A stretch of 64,000 nucleotides of DNA from Arenibacterium halophilum (GCF_005938225.1 NZ_VCPC01000002.1:620001-684000), one strand, 5' to 3'. Numbered from the stretch's first letter, positions 16,380 through 25,710 are shown. Translations and numbers: made by a program. The notes: generated from the letters alone by a model not told the origin.

Positions 16380-17807
16380 GTGGCCGATCAGAATTCACCC
16401 GTTATCCTGTGGCTGCGCCGCGATCTGCGCCTGTCCGACCATCCCGCCCTTGATGCAGCCTGTTCCTCGGGGCGGCCGGTTATTCCGGTCTTCATCCTTG
16501 ACGAGGTGACCGAGGCGATCGGAGCCGCGCCCAAGTGGCGGCTGGGGCTGGGTATCGGCCATCTGGCAAAGCGGCTGGAAGACAAAGGCAGCCGTCTGAT
16601 CCTGCGCCGGGGCAAGGCGCGTGACGTCCTGCGCGATCTGATCGAGGACACCGGGGCAGGGGCTGTCTATTGGTCGCGTCTTTATGATCCCGACAGCATG
16701 GCACGGGACAAGTGGATCAAGCAGGCACTGAACGACGACGGGATCGAGGCGAAATCCTTTCGCGGCCACCTGCTGTTTGAACCTTGGGAGGTCGAAACCG
16801 GCACCGGCGGATTCTACAAGGTGTTCACACCGATGTGGAAAAACGTCCGCGAACGTTCAGTGCCCGAACCGCTGCGCGCGCCTGCGAAAATTCCGGCGCC
16901 GAGCAAATGGCCAAAGTCCGACGAGCTGGAGGGCTGGGCGCTGGGCGCCGCGATGAACCGGGGCGCGCATGTGATGCGCGCGCACATCCGGTTGGGCGAA
17001 GAGGCGGCGATGGACCGGCTGGATTACTTCATCGACGCGAAGGTGGCCGATTACGCCGATCAGCGCGATTTTCCCGCGCGCGATGGCACCTCGACCCTGT
17101 CCGAGCCGTTGACCTATGGCGAAATCAGCCCGGCGCGCTGCTGGCACGCGGCGCTGCGGGCCGAACACGGCGGCGATGCGGCGGGCGCGGTGACCTTCCG
17201 CAAGGAACTGGTCTGGCGCGAGTTTGCCTATCACCTGATGTACCACACGCCGCGCCTGACCACCGGCAACTGGCGCGAGGATTGGGACGCCTTCCCCTGG
17301 ACCACCGACGAACGCCGCGCCGAGGTGCGCGCCTGGAAAGAGGGCCGCACCGGCATTCCCATCGTCGATGCGGGGATGCGTGAATTGCAGGTGACGGGGC
17401 GGATGCACAACCGCGTGCGCATGATCGTCGCCAGCTACCTGACGAAGCATCTGATGTGTCATTGGAAGATCGGGCAGGATTGGTTCGCCGATCAGCTGGT
17501 CGATTGGGATCCGGCCAGCAATGCGCTGGGCTGGCAATGGGTGGCCGGCTCTGGCCCCGATGCGGCGCCTTACTTCCGCGTGTTCAATCCGCTGACCCAG
17601 GCCGAGAAATTCGACCCGAAGGCGCGCTATCGCAACGCTTGGATCGCCGAGGGGCAGGCCGATCCCCCCGACACGGCGCTGGCTTATTTTGATGCGATCC
17701 CGCGGCGCTGGGCGCGCGCGGCCAGCGATGCCTACCCCGATCCCGTGGTCACCCACGAGGCGGGCAGAAAGGCAGCATTGAACGCTTACGAAAACCGGGA
17801 ATTCTGA
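16380..17807 (+). CDS. phr: Deoxyribodipyrimidine photolyase
   Basis: A 475-residue class I cryptochrome/photolyase family protein that repairs cyclobutane pyrimidine dimers using blue light. The N-terminal antenna domain begins VILWLRRDLRLSDHPAL. The FAD domain carries the family blocks WREFAYHLMYHTP, GIPIVDAGMRELQVTGRMHN, RMIVASYLTKHL and NALGWQWVAGSGPDAAPYF, the last with the Trp residues that bind the lesion and FAD. Translation appears to start at a GTG preceded by GGGGG. The cyclopropane synthase gene begins five bases after the stop, suggesting co-transcription. CPD specificity, rather than (6-4), is inferred from the classical class I motifs. Confidence 0.94.
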   Translation: MADQNSPVILWLRRDLRLSDHPALDAACSSGRPVIPVFILDEVTEAIGAAPKWRLGLGIGHLAKRLEDKGSRLILRRGKARDVLRDLIEDTGAGAVYWSRLYDPDSMARDKWIKQALNDDGIEAKSFRGHLLFEPWEVETGTGGFYKVFTPMWKNVRERSVPEPLRAPAKIPAPSKWPKSDELEGWALGAAMNRGAHVMRAHIRLGEEAAMDRLDYFIDAKVADYADQRDFPARDGTSTLSEPLTYGEISPARCWHAALRAEHGGDAAGAVTFRKELVWREFAYHLMYHTPRLTTGNWREDWDAFPWTTDERRAEVRAWKEGRTGIPIVDAGMRELQVTGRMHNRVRMIVASYLTKHLMCHWKIGQDWFADQLVDWDPASNALGWQWVAGSGPDAAPYFRVFNPLTQAEKFDPKARYRNAWIAEGQADPPDTALAYFDAIPRRWARAASDAYPDPVVTHEAGRKAALNAYENREF

Positions 17808-17812
17808 ACCGG

Positions 17813-19087
17813 ATGAACAAGATACTTGCCAGTGGTGGCAAAAGCGCCAAGACTTGGGCGCAGAAGTGGGAATGTGGGATGATCCTGACCGAAACCAGCG
17901 GCCAAAGCGGGCTGCCCCGTTATTTTGCGCCGGCCTTTGCCCAGATGAAGCGGCTGAAACACGGCCGCCTTGATGTTGTGCTGTCCGACGGTCGCGTGTT
18001 CCGCGCCGAAGGGCCGAACCCCGGGCCGGTGGCGGAGCTGCACGTGCATCATCACGATGTCTTTGCCCGGCTGATCCGCGAAGGCGACCTTGGGTTTTGC
18101 GATGCCTACCTTGAGGAATGGTGGAGCACGCCCGACCTGCAAGCCTTCATGGACCTTGTGCATCAGGACAACGATGAAATCTATGACGGCTTTCCCGGCA
18201 TGGGGCTGGTGCGCTTTTATGAACGCGCGCGCGCGTGGCTGCGTCGCAACCATCGCGCGCAGGCGCGGCGCAACATTTCGTACCACTACGACCTGGGAAA
18301 CGATTTTTACAAGCTGTGGCTTGACGATACGATGACATATTCAAGTGCCCTGTTCGAAACCGGGCAGGAGAGTACGGAAAAGGCACAGATCGCCAAATAT
18401 GCCAGCATGGTCGATCAGATGGGCGCCCAGCCCGGCGATCATATCCTGGAAATCGGCTGCGGCTGGGGCGGCTTTGCGGAATACGCCGCGCGCGAACGCG
18501 GGTTGCGGGTAACGGGGCTGACCATCAGTCAGGAACAGTTCAACTACGCCACGCAGCGCATTGAAAAGGCGGGGCTATCCGATTTGGTGACGCTGAAGCT
18601 TCAGGACTATCGCGATGAAACTGGCACCTATGATGGTGTCGCCAGTATCGAGATGTTCGAAGCTGTCGGTCAGAAATACTGGCCGGTGTATTTCGACACG
18701 CTTCGCGAGCGGTTGAAGCCCGGGCGCAACGCCACGCTCCAAATCATCACGGTGGCCGACCGGCGTTGGGAGTTGTACCAGCAGGGGATTGATTTCATTC
18801 AGAAATACATCTTCCCCGGTGGCATGTTGCCTAGCCCCGGCGCGCTGCGTGAACAGATCGACGCCGCCGGACTTGGCATCGTGCGGTCGGTCGAATTCGG
18901 CAAGAGTTACGACATCACGCTGCGCCGCTGGCACGAAACCTTCAACGACAGGTGGGACCAGATCGCCGAGATGGGTTTTGACAACAGGTTCAAGCGGATG
19001 TGGAATTTCTATTTGACTTCATGTGCCGCCGCCTTCGACAGTGCCACTGTTGACGTGACGCAAATTACCGTGTCGCGACCTGCCTGA
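17813..19087 (+). CDS. cfa: Cyclopropane-fatty-acyl-phospholipid synthase family protein
   Basis: A 424-residue SAM-dependent methyltransferase that adds a methylene bridge to unsaturated acyl chains in membrane phospholipids. The SAM motif EIGCGWGGFAEYAARE is near residue 210, preceded by the family marker SYHYDLGNDFYKLWLDDTM and followed by VASIEMFEAVGQKYWP. The N-terminal lipid-binding domain is of normal size. A second in-frame ATG at 17879 (MILTETSGQSGLP), with GGGAATGTGGG before it, could be the true start; the first ATG is kept here because it lies five bases after the photolyase stop. Cyclopropane synthases and photolyases are often paired in alphaproteobacteria, perhaps as a stress module. 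Confidence 0.92.
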   Translation: MNKILASGGKSAKTWAQKWECGMILTETSGQSGLPRYFAPAFAQMKRLKHGRLDVVLSDGRVFRAEGPNPGPVAELHVHHHDVFARLIREGDLGFCDAYLEEWWSTPDLQAFMDLVHQDNDEIYDGFPGMGLVRFYERARAWLRRNHRAQARRNISYHYDLGNDFYKLWLDDTMTYSSALFETGQESTEKAQIAKYASMVDQMGAQPGDHILEIGCGWGGFAEYAARERGLRVTGLTISQEQFNYATQRIEKAGLSDLVTLKLQDYRDETGTYDGVASIEMFEAVGQKYWPVYFDTLRERLKPGRNATLQIITVADRRWELYQQGIDFIQKYIFPGGMLPSPGALREQIDAAGLGIVRSVEFGKSYDITLRRWHETFNDRWDQIAEMGFDNRFKRMWNFYLTSCAAAFDSATVDVTQITVSRPA

Positions 19088-19098
19088 AGAGAACCCAC

Positions 19099-19539
19099 AT
19101 GCCTGACGCCGCCCGACTGGTTGCAGCACTTGGCCTTGCGATCACGGCCTTCATCGTGTCGGGGCAGATCATGCCGCTGATGCCCGAGGGGCTCGATTTC
19201 GGCTATTTCACCTATGTGAACATGGGGATCGGGGCGATCACCGGCTGGGTCGTCATGGGCAAGCGCGCCGGGCGCGGGGTCACGGCGGCCATCAACAACG
19301 GCATCACCGGCGTCGTTGCGATGGTATTCTGGGGGTTGTTCGTCCAGGGCTGCTACGAGATGTTCCGCATGGCGATGCGGAACCGATATGACGGGCCGTT
19401 CGATGCGGTGTTGGGTATCTTCGAAATCGGCGCCGACTATGGCATCATCATGTTCGAACCCAATATCATCTTAACGCTTCTGGTCGGTGGCGTCCTGACA
19501 GGGCTTGCCACCGAATACGCCTGGCGCACCTGGCGGTGA
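19099..19539 (+). CDS. trgA: TrgA family membrane protein (tellurite resistance locus)
   Basis: A 146-residue protein with four predicted transmembrane helices (LVAALGLAITAFIVSGQI, YVNMGIGAITGWVVMG, GITGVVAMVFWGLFVQGC, and a last segment LTLLVGGVLTGLATEYAW). It resembles TrgA, first described as part of the Rhodobacter sphaeroides trgAB-cysK locus that raises tellurite resistance. The gene order here, trgA then trgB then cysK, is the same, which is the best support for the name. The molecular role of TrgA is unknown. It starts 11 bases after the cfa stop, after AAGAGAACCCAC, and may be part of the same transcript. Confidence 0.85.
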   Translation: MPDAARLVAALGLAITAFIVSGQIMPLMPEGLDFGYFTYVNMGIGAITGWVVMGKRAGRGVTAAINNGITGVVAMVFWGLFVQGCYEMFRMAMRNRYDGPFDAVLGIFEIGADYGIIMFEPNIILTLLVGGVLTGLATEYAWRTWR

Positions 19540-19556
19540 CGGGGCAAAAACGGACG

Positions 19557-20675
19557 ATGACCAACCTGTTCTTCTATGGCACCCTGTGCCATCTGCCGTT
19601 GCTGGAATGTGTTCTGGGCCGGCCACGCGCCAACCTGCATATCGCCGACGCCCGGCTTGTGGGTCACGCGGTTTGCAGCGTCGCGGGCGAGACTTTTCCG
19701 GCGATCACTGCCAGGCCGGGCGCGATAGCATGGGGCATCGTCGTGCGCGATCTGAGCGACGAAGATGTCGCGCGGCTGCGCTATTACGAAGGCGGGTTCG
19801 ACTATGGCCAGACTCCGCTGCAGGTCGAAACCGCCGAAGGCATGGTCACCGCGCAGGTGTTCTTCCCCGAGCCCGGCCGCTGGGCGCTAACGGGCGCGTG
19901 GCACTTGGCCGACTGGCAGCGCGCGCATGCCCCGATGGTGATGGCCGCCGCCGAGGAGATCATGGCCTGGTATGGCCGAAAACTCGCCGAGGACATCGCT
20001 GCGCGCTATACGCCGATCAACATCCGCGCCCATGCCCGCGTGCTGGCCGGGCAACGCACCCCCGACCCGGACCGCGACCTGACCCGCGACGTGGTGGTGC
20101 AGGCGCGGCGCCACGCCTACATGAACTTCTTTTCCCTGCGCGAGGTCGATCTGCAATTTCGCCAGCACGACGGTTCCCTTGGGCCTGTGCTCAACCGGGG
20201 TGCGCTGTTCGTGGGCGAAGCGGTCGTGGTGCTGCCCTATGATCCGGTGCGCGATTGCGTGCTGCTGGTCGAACAGTTCCGCGCGCCGGTCTTCATGGCG
20301 GGCGATCCCGCGCCCTGGGTGTGGGAACCAGTGGCCGGGCTGATCGACCCGGGCGAAACCCCCGAACAAGCCGCCCGTCGCGAGGCGCAGGAAGAGGCGG
20401 GTCTGACGCTGGACAGGCTGTTGCCTGCAGGGCGCATGTATTCCTCGACCGGGTCATCCTCGGAATTCCTGAACCTGTTCATCGGACTGGCCGATCTGGG
20501 CGGGCACCATCCGCAGGATGGCGGGTTGGCCGAAGAGGGCGAGGATATTCGCAGCCGCCTTGTCAGTTTTGACAAGCTGATCGAAGGCGTCGACAATGAC
20601 CGCTGGCGCGACATGCCGCTTGTCACCACCGCCCTGTGGCTGGCCCGGCATCGCGACCGGCTGCGGCAGGCGTAA
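19557..20675 (+). CDS. trgB: TrgB: gamma-glutamylcyclotransferase-like plus NUDIX fusion
   Basis: A 372-residue two-domain protein. The first ~160 residues form an AIG2/GGCT-like domain opening with NLFFYGTLCHLPLLE, the usual FYGTL strand. The second half is a NUDIX hydrolase with the box GETPEQAARREAQEEAGL, matching G-x5-E-x7-R-E-x2-E-E-x-G-x; the preceding RAPVFMAGDPAPWVWEPVAG is typical of ADP-ribose pyrophosphatases. The protein likely hydrolyses ADP-ribose or a related nucleotide sugar. An in-frame GTG at 19536 overlaps the trgA stop; the ATG at 19557 was chosen as it begins the conserved domain. Why the two domains are fused is unknown; it is characteristic of TrgB. Confidence 0.88.
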   Translation: MTNLFFYGTLCHLPLLECVLGRPRANLHIADARLVGHAVCSVAGETFPAITARPGAIAWGIVVRDLSDEDVARLRYYEGGFDYGQTPLQVETAEGMVTAQVFFPEPGRWALTGAWHLADWQRAHAPMVMAAAEEIMAWYGRKLAEDIAARYTPINIRAHARVLAGQRTPDPDRDLTRDVVVQARRHAYMNFFSLREVDLQFRQHDGSLGPVLNRGALFVGEAVVVLPYDPVRDCVLLVEQFRAPVFMAGDPAPWVWEPVAGLIDPGETPEQAARREAQEEAGLTLDRLLPAGRMYSSTGSSSEFLNLFIGLADLGGHHPQDGGLAEEGEDIRSRLVSFDKLIEGVDNDRWRDMPLVTTALWLARHRDRLRQA

Positions 20676-20816
20676 AGACAGCGTTTCGCCAAACCGCGAA
20701 ACCAAAGAACGATTGCCCTTCCTGCTGCAACGCCACGCGCGCGCCCGTTCTGTCCTGCGTGCTTGAGGTCGGGCCAAAGCGGCATTACAGCTAGGGGCAT
20801 ATATGGGAGTACCTTC

Positions 20817-21851
20817 ATGCGCATCGCGAGCGATCTGGCTGACGCCATCGGCAACACCCCCCTGATCCGCCTGCGCCGGGTCAGCGAGGAAACCGGCTGC
20901 ACCATTCTGGGCAAGGCCGAGTTCATGAATCCGGGCCAGTCGGTCAAGGACCGCGCGGCCCTGTTCATCATCAAGGACGCGCTGGAGAAGGGCACGCTGA
21001 AGCCGGGCGGCACCATCGTGGAAGGCACCGCCGGGAACACGGGCATCGGGCTGGCGCTGGTCGGGGCCTCGATGGGGTTCAAGACGGTGATCGTGATCCC
21101 CGAAACACAGAGCCAGGAAAAGAAGGACATGCTGCGCCTTGCGGGTGCCGAGCTGGTTCAGGTGCCTGCGGCGCCCTATAAAAATCCCAACAATTATGTG
21201 CGCTATTCACAGAGACTTGCCGAAGAGCTTGCACAAAGTGAACCAAATGGCGCGATCTGGGCCAATCAGTTCGACAACGTCGCCAACAAGCGCGCCCATA
21301 TCGAAGGCACGGGCCCCGAGATCTGGGAACAGACCGGGGGCAAAGTGGATGGTTTCGTCGCAGCCGTCGGTTCGGGCGGAACGCTGGTGGGCGTGGCCGA
21401 GGTTCTGCAACCCAAGGGCGTGAAGGTTGCTCTGGCCGATCCGATGGGCGCGGCGCTGTACAGTTTCTACACCGAAGGCGAATTCAAGTCCGAAGGCAAT
21501 TCGATCACCGAAGGGATCGGGCAGGGGCGGATCACCGAGAACCTGAAAGGCTTCACGCCGGATTACGCCTATCAAATCCCTGATGAAGAGGCGCTGCCTT
21601 ACGTCTTTGACCTGCTGAGCGAAGAGGGGCTGTGCCTTGGCGGTTCCTCGGGCATCAACGTGGCCGGTGCCGTGCGGTTGGCGCGCGACCTGGGGCCAGG
21701 GCACACCATCGTCACGATCCTCTGCGATTATGGCAACCGCTATCAGTCGAAACTGTTCAACCCGGAATTCCTCGCCGAAAAGGGCCTGCCCGTGCCGACA
21801 TGGCTGGATCGCGCACCTGCGTCGATCCCCGGCGTTTTCGTCGACGGCTGA
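20817..21851 (+). CDS. cysK: Cysteine synthase A
   Basis: A 344-residue O-acetylserine sulfhydrylase that makes cysteine from O-acetylserine and sulfide with PLP. The PLP Lys44 lies in NPGQSVKDRAA, the phosphate-binding loop is EGTAGNTGIGLALV, and the second half has GSGGTLVGVAEVL. The C-terminal region LCLGGSSGINVAGAVRLARD is also typical. The start at 20817 (MRIASDLADAIGNTP) is preceded by GGGAG; the longer frame from 20763 is rejected. Adjacent trgA and trgB reproduce a known tellurite-resistance arrangement, where extra cysteine synthesis is thought to help redox defence. The stop TGA overlaps the next gene start, giving direct coupling to the channel gene. Confidence 0.96.
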   Translation: MRIASDLADAIGNTPLIRLRRVSEETGCTILGKAEFMNPGQSVKDRAALFIIKDALEKGTLKPGGTIVEGTAGNTGIGLALVGASMGFKTVIVIPETQSQEKKDMLRLAGAELVQVPAAPYKNPNNYVRYSQRLAEELAQSEPNGAIWANQFDNVANKRAHIEGTGPEIWEQTGGKVDGFVAAVGSGGTLVGVAEVLQPKGVKVALADPMGAALYSFYTEGEFKSEGNSITEGIGQGRITENLKGFTPDYAYQIPDEEALPYVFDLLSEEGLCLGGSSGINVAGAVRLARDLGPGHTIVTILCDYGNRYQSKLFNPEFLAEKGLPVPTWLDRAPASIPGVFVDG

Positions 21852-24262
21852 TGCGTCGGTCGCGCGTTCCTGTGCGGGGTCTGCTGGCAGGCCTGCTGTT
21901 GTGGATGGGGCTGGTGTTGCTGGCGCCCTTCGCGCTGGCGCAGGACGGCCCTGATTATACCGCGTGGTCGCGGGTTGCCTCGCGCGCCGAGGAATCGGTC
22001 GCCACGGGCCGCGCCTCTGACGACGCGCTGGAAGCATTGCGCGCCCAGATCGTCGAATGGCGGCAGCAGTTCCTGACAGCGCAGGGCCCCAACGCCGACC
22101 GGATCGCGACCTTGCAGGGGCAGATCGCCTCGCTTGGCCCGGCCCCCGATACCGAAGCAGGCGCGGCGCCCGAGGCCGAAGATGTTGCAGCCCGGCGCGA
22201 GGAACTGACCCGGCAACTGGCGGAATTGCGCGCGCCCGTTCAGGCCGCAGAGGAAGCCTATAGCCGGGCTGACGGGCTGATCCGCGAAATCGACACGCTG
22301 ATCCGCGAACGCCGTACCGACAGGTTGCTGTCGCTGGGGCCATCGCCGCTGAACCCCACCCGCTGGCCCGAGGCTGGCGCGGCGCTGGGGGGCACAATGT
22401 CGGAAATCTGGCGCGAGGCAGGCGAAGCCCGGCGCTCGGCCTCGGTGGCGCGCACGCTGCGTGACAGGTTGCCGGTGATCCTGCTGCTGCTTGTCGGGGG
22501 ACTTTTCCTGATCGTGCGCAGCCGTGGCTTTGTGAGCCGCATCGCCGAGGTGCTGCGCAACCGTGCGCGGCGCGGCGATCCGGTCTGGGCGTTTCTGCTG
22601 TCTTTGGGGCAGATCGTCCTGCCTCTGGTCGGGGTCTTGCTGGTTACGGTTGCCGTCCAGACAGCGGGGCTGTCGGGTGGGCGGCTTGGCGCGCTGATCG
22701 GGGCTCTCCCGGCCTGGGCGGCCTCGTTGCTGTTGATCTGGTGGCTGGGCGAACAGGTTTTTTCCGGCAACGACGCGGTGGCCACCATCCCCATCGACAC
22801 CGGCCGGCGCCCCGAGGCGCGGCTGCATGTGGCCATTCTGGCAATCTGCATGGTGGCCCACGGGATCGTGCAGACCTTTGCTGGGCTCGACGATTACGCG
22901 GGCGATACCGAATTCCTGATTGAATTCCCGCTTGTCGTGATCGCTGGCGTCACCTTGTTTCGGCTGGGTCACCTGCTGGCAGGCCTGCGCCCGGATCAGA
23001 GCGACGAAGATGTCGAGCCGATGTTTGCGCATCGTGTGGTAAGGGCGATTGGCAAAGCCACGATGGCCGTCGGAATTGTGGCGCCGTTGCTGATGGCCAT
23101 CGGCTATGGTGCCGCCGCGCTGGCGTTGGTCTATCCGACCGCCTCGACCTTGTTCCTGCTGGGTCTTATAACCGTCCTCCAGCGGTTCATCTACGATCTG
23201 TTCGACATGGCGTCCAAGGGCGACAGGGCAGGGCGCGGCGCGCTGATCCCCGTTTTGGCGGGCTTTGCCGTGTCGCTGGCGGCGATCCCGCTGCTGGCGC
23301 TGATCTGGGGTGCGCGCGTCACCGACCTGACCGAGGTCTGGGCCCGCTTCCAAGAGGGCTTTACTGTCGGCGACAGCCGCATTTCGCCCACCGATTTTCT
23401 GACCTTCGCGCTGGTCTTTGCTCTTGGCTACGGGCTGACCCGGCTGTTGCAAGGGGCGCTGCGCACGTCCGTTCTGCCCAAGACGCGGATTGGTGCGGGC
23501 GGGCAGACGGCCTTGCTGTCGGGCATCGGCTATGTCGGCATCTTCCTTGCGGCGCTGATAGCCATTACCTCGGCCGGAGTCGATCTTACGGCGCTTGGCT
23601 ATGTCGCCGGTGCCCTCTCGGTCGGGATCGGTTTCGGCCTCCAGAACATCGTGTCGAACTTTGTCTCGGGCATCATCCTGCTGATCGAACGCCCGATCTC
23701 CAAGGGAGACTGGATCGAGGTCGGTGGCCAGCAGGGCTATGTGCGCGACATTTCGGTGCGCTCCACACGGATCGAAACCTTCGATCGGACCGATGTGATC
23801 GTGCCGAACTCGGATTTCATTTCCGGCACTGTCACCAACTATACGCGCGGCAATACGATCGGCCGCGTGATCGCGCCGGTGGGCGTGGCCTACGGCACCG
23901 ACACGCGCAAGGTTGAAAAGCTTTTGGAAGAGATCGCGCGCGCGCATCCGATGGTTCTGGAGAACCCGCCGCCCGCGGTGGTGTTCCGCGGGTTTGGAGC
24001 TGACAGCCTCGATTTCGAGATCCGCGCCATCCTGCGCGACGTGAACTGGGTGCTGTCGGTGCATTCCGACATGAACCATGAAATCGCCCGGGTCTTTGCG
24101 GAAGAGGGGATCGAGATACCTTTTGCCCAGCGCGATGTCTGGCTGCGCAACCCCGAGACGCTGACGCGCAAAGCGCCCGAAGAGCCCGCCACTCCCAAGG
24201 TGGAACCCGTATCACGCGCCAACCCGCCAAGTTCGGCGGCCAAGGGCGAAGAACCGACCTGA
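21851..24262 (+). CDS. Large MscS-type mechanosensitive channel with DUF3772 domain
   Basis: An 803-residue membrane protein. It starts with a signal-like segment (GLLAGLLLWMGLVLLAPFALA) followed by a periplasmic helical region rich in Ala/Glu/Arg up to about residue 190, matching DUF3772. Multiple transmembrane helices follow, and the C-terminal part is the MscS core: the pore helix GALSVGIGFGLQNIVSNFVS, then the beta domain ISKGDWIEVGGQQGYVRDIS and RSTRIETFDRTDVIVPNSDF. Such channels release solutes on hypo-osmotic shock. The ATG overlaps the cysK stop, so the two are co-translated; linkage of cysK with an osmotic channel is unexplained. The C-terminal tail is Pro/Glu rich. Confidence 0.92.
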   Translation: MRRSRVPVRGLLAGLLLWMGLVLLAPFALAQDGPDYTAWSRVASRAEESVATGRASDDALEALRAQIVEWRQQFLTAQGPNADRIATLQGQIASLGPAPDTEAGAAPEAEDVAARREELTRQLAELRAPVQAAEEAYSRADGLIREIDTLIRERRTDRLLSLGPSPLNPTRWPEAGAALGGTMSEIWREAGEARRSASVARTLRDRLPVILLLLVGGLFLIVRSRGFVSRIAEVLRNRARRGDPVWAFLLSLGQIVLPLVGVLLVTVAVQTAGLSGGRLGALIGALPAWAASLLLIWWLGEQVFSGNDAVATIPIDTGRRPEARLHVAILAICMVAHGIVQTFAGLDDYAGDTEFLIEFPLVVIAGVTLFRLGHLLAGLRPDQSDEDVEPMFAHRVVRAIGKATMAVGIVAPLLMAIGYGAAALALVYPTASTLFLLGLITVLQRFIYDLFDMASKGDRAGRGALIPVLAGFAVSLAAIPLLALIWGARVTDLTEVWARFQEGFTVGDSRISPTDFLTFALVFALGYGLTRLLQGALRTSVLPKTRIGAGGQTALLSGIGYVGIFLAALIAITSAGVDLTALGYVAGALSVGIGFGLQNIVSNFVSGIILLIERPISKGDWIEVGGQQGYVRDISVRSTRIETFDRTDVIVPNSDFISGTVTNYTRGNTIGRVIAPVGVAYGTDTRKVEKLLEEIARAHPMVLENPPPAVVFRGFGADSLDFEIRAILRDVNWVLSVHSDMNHEIARVFAEEGIEIPFAQRDVWLRNPETLTRKAPEEPATPKVEPVSRANPPSSAAKGEEPT

Positions 24263-24366
24263 TTGGGCCCGTTGGGCGCAGCGTTCCGGCCCATCGCGGC
24301 GAAAGTGCAAACAGACCCACAAGCCCCTTGCCCTTGCCCAAGGTCCTTTGCTATGGGGTCGCGAAC

Positions 24367-24456
24367 GGAGAGGTGGCCGAGTGGTCGAAGGCGCACGCCT
24401 GGAAAGTGTGTAGGCGGGAAACCGTCTCCAGGGTTCGAATCCCTGTCTCTCCGCCA
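24367..24456 (+). tRNA. tRNA-Ser with GGA anticodon
   Basis: A 90-base tRNA with a complete acceptor stem (GGAGAGG paired to TCTCTCC), G73 and an encoded CCA at 24454-24456. The anticodon loop CTGGAAA gives GGA, reading UCC/UCU. The long variable arm (TGTAGGCGGGAAACCGTCTCC region) and T-loop GGTTCGAATCC are typical of serine tRNAs. Accessory DNA begins immediately downstream, so this gene is a candidate integration site. Confidence 0.95.
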
Positions 24457-24500
24457 CCGATGCCAGTCTCGGTGAGACGTAAGGTTTTACCTTTAAATTA

Positions 24501-24827
24501 TTCCCTGTTTCCGGCGGCTTAAGGACGTGTCCGTCGTACAGAGACGCATGATTTGGCCTTCTCCCTCTTACTGTCCGTTGAACGTCTCAAATCGGTTTTT
24601 GACCGGGGTCGCTTTGGCGCGGTTTGCGGATTTACAGGGAAAGAACAGGGAATTTTGATGTTTTTGCCTCGGTGATGGGCGAAATCACGTTTTTTGGTTC
24701 CTGTTTCTGACGTAATAGCAAAGGCTTGCAGGAATTTCCCTGTTCTTCTGAAAACAGGGAATTTGTTACACTTGATCAGGGATTTTTTGAGTGCCGAGCA
24801 GGGAATCTCCAAGCGCGAACAGGGAAT
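24501..24827. repeat. Cluster of CAGGGAA repeats downstream of tRNA-Ser
   Basis: The 389-base stretch 24457-24845 has no gene. It contains at least eight copies of CAGGGAA or one-base variants: direct copies at about 24634, 24644, 24753, 24776, 24798 and 24818, and inverted copies (TTCCCTG) at 24501 and 24736. Several are AACAGGGAAT in full. The spacing is irregular and the stretch is AT-richer than its surroundings. The function is unknown; protein binding sites for integration or regulation are one reading. Confidence 0.7.
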
Positions 24828-24845
24828 GTGGTTTGGGTGCTGATC

Positions 24846-25706
24846 TTAGCGGAAGCGAGGTGTTCCAAGTTCGGCAAGCCCGCCATCGTCTTCATCCACC
24901 TCGTCGCGAAGATCGGCCCAGAGCAGTGTGACGGCGTGGCCGCTTTTTTCAACGCGCGTCTGTTCGCTCAACTCCACCTCCGGACGGCTGGTCCAGATCT
25001 GGGCGTGGGTCTCGTCCATTTCGGTAAAGCCTCTTGTGCCGTTGGCCACCGCGGCTGCGGCCAGATACGATTTAGGCAAGAGCTGTCCTCGGGAAACGGT
25101 CAGAAACGGAAACGCCCTGGTTTCGATGGCATATCGGATTTTGCCGTTTATGGACCAGATCGCCGCGAGGGGGTGCGGGGGCAGGTCGATGATCCGACGC
25201 AGCGAGGCTTCGAGGCTGAGATCGAGGTGTTCCCTCATCCGCTGTGCGCGGCGCAGGTCCGGATCGTCAGCCAGAAAGGAAGAGACGGTAGCAACCGGGG
25301 CCAAGACTTCGATGGCGAACAGATTGGCTTCGTTCTCTTGACGGAAATGCGAATTGGCGTTCCTTGCTTCCTTGAAGTCCTCTTGCATGCAACAAAAGCC
25401 GTCGTCGGAAAACAGGACGTGGCGCTCCATCAGGAAATGGCCGAGTTCGTGGGCGATGGTGAACCGGGCCCGGCGTTTGCAGTGACGTGTGTTTGCCAGG
25501 ATTGACCCGGGGCGGCGCCGCTGATCCGTGAGCAACATCCCTTCGAACCCGTCGAACGTATCAAGGCGGATATTCTCGATGTCGAGCTGGTGGGCGATGT
25601 CTTCGATGGGCACAGGGCCATCGACGGGTCCCAAGAGCCGGTGCAGCGCCTGTCCCAGCCGAGGCGGCTTGTGGATGTCGGCGAGGTCCACCCTGTAAAG
25701 AGGCAT
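24846..25706 (-). CDS. ImmA/IrrE family metallopeptidase-like protein
   Basis: A 286-residue protein of the COG2856 (ImmA/IrrE) family. The zinc motif HExxH is intact as IAHELGHF with His86, Glu87 and His90, in the usual context NTRHCKRRARFTIAHELGH. ImmA-like proteins cleave XRE-type repressors and so switch on phage or mobile-element genes. The gene lies four bases after the XRE gene on the same strand, a pairing that also occurs in XRE-COG2856 toxin-antitoxin modules. The C-terminal half is of unknown fold with a conserved-looking ERKGHAVTLLWAD-like segment. Whether it acts as a repressor protease or as one half of a TA pair cannot be decided from sequence. Confidence 0.88.
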   Translation of the reverse strand: MPLYRVDLADIHKPPRLGQALHRLLGPVDGPVPIEDIAHQLDIENIRLDTFDGFEGMLLTDQRRRPGSILANTRHCKRRARFTIAHELGHFLMERHVLFSDDGFCCMQEDFKEARNANSHFRQENEANLFAIEVLAPVATVSSFLADDPDLRRAQRMREHLDLSLEASLRRIIDLPPHPLAAIWSINGKIRYAIETRAFPFLTVSRGQLLPKSYLAAAAVANGTRGFTEMDETHAQIWTSRPEVELSEQTRVEKSGHAVTLLWADLRDEVDEDDGGLAELGTPRFR

Positions 25707-25710
25707 GCGG

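Noticed and set aside
21743-24079. Minus-strand frame of 778 codons opposite the MscS channel
   Set aside because: Composition (Gln/Arg/His rich) is that of a reverse complement of GC-rich coding DNA; the plus-strand channel is clear.
24367-24456. Integration duplicate of the tRNA-Ser 3' end
   Set aside because: A second copy of the T-arm/acceptor sequence was looked for in the downstream accessory region and not found by eye.
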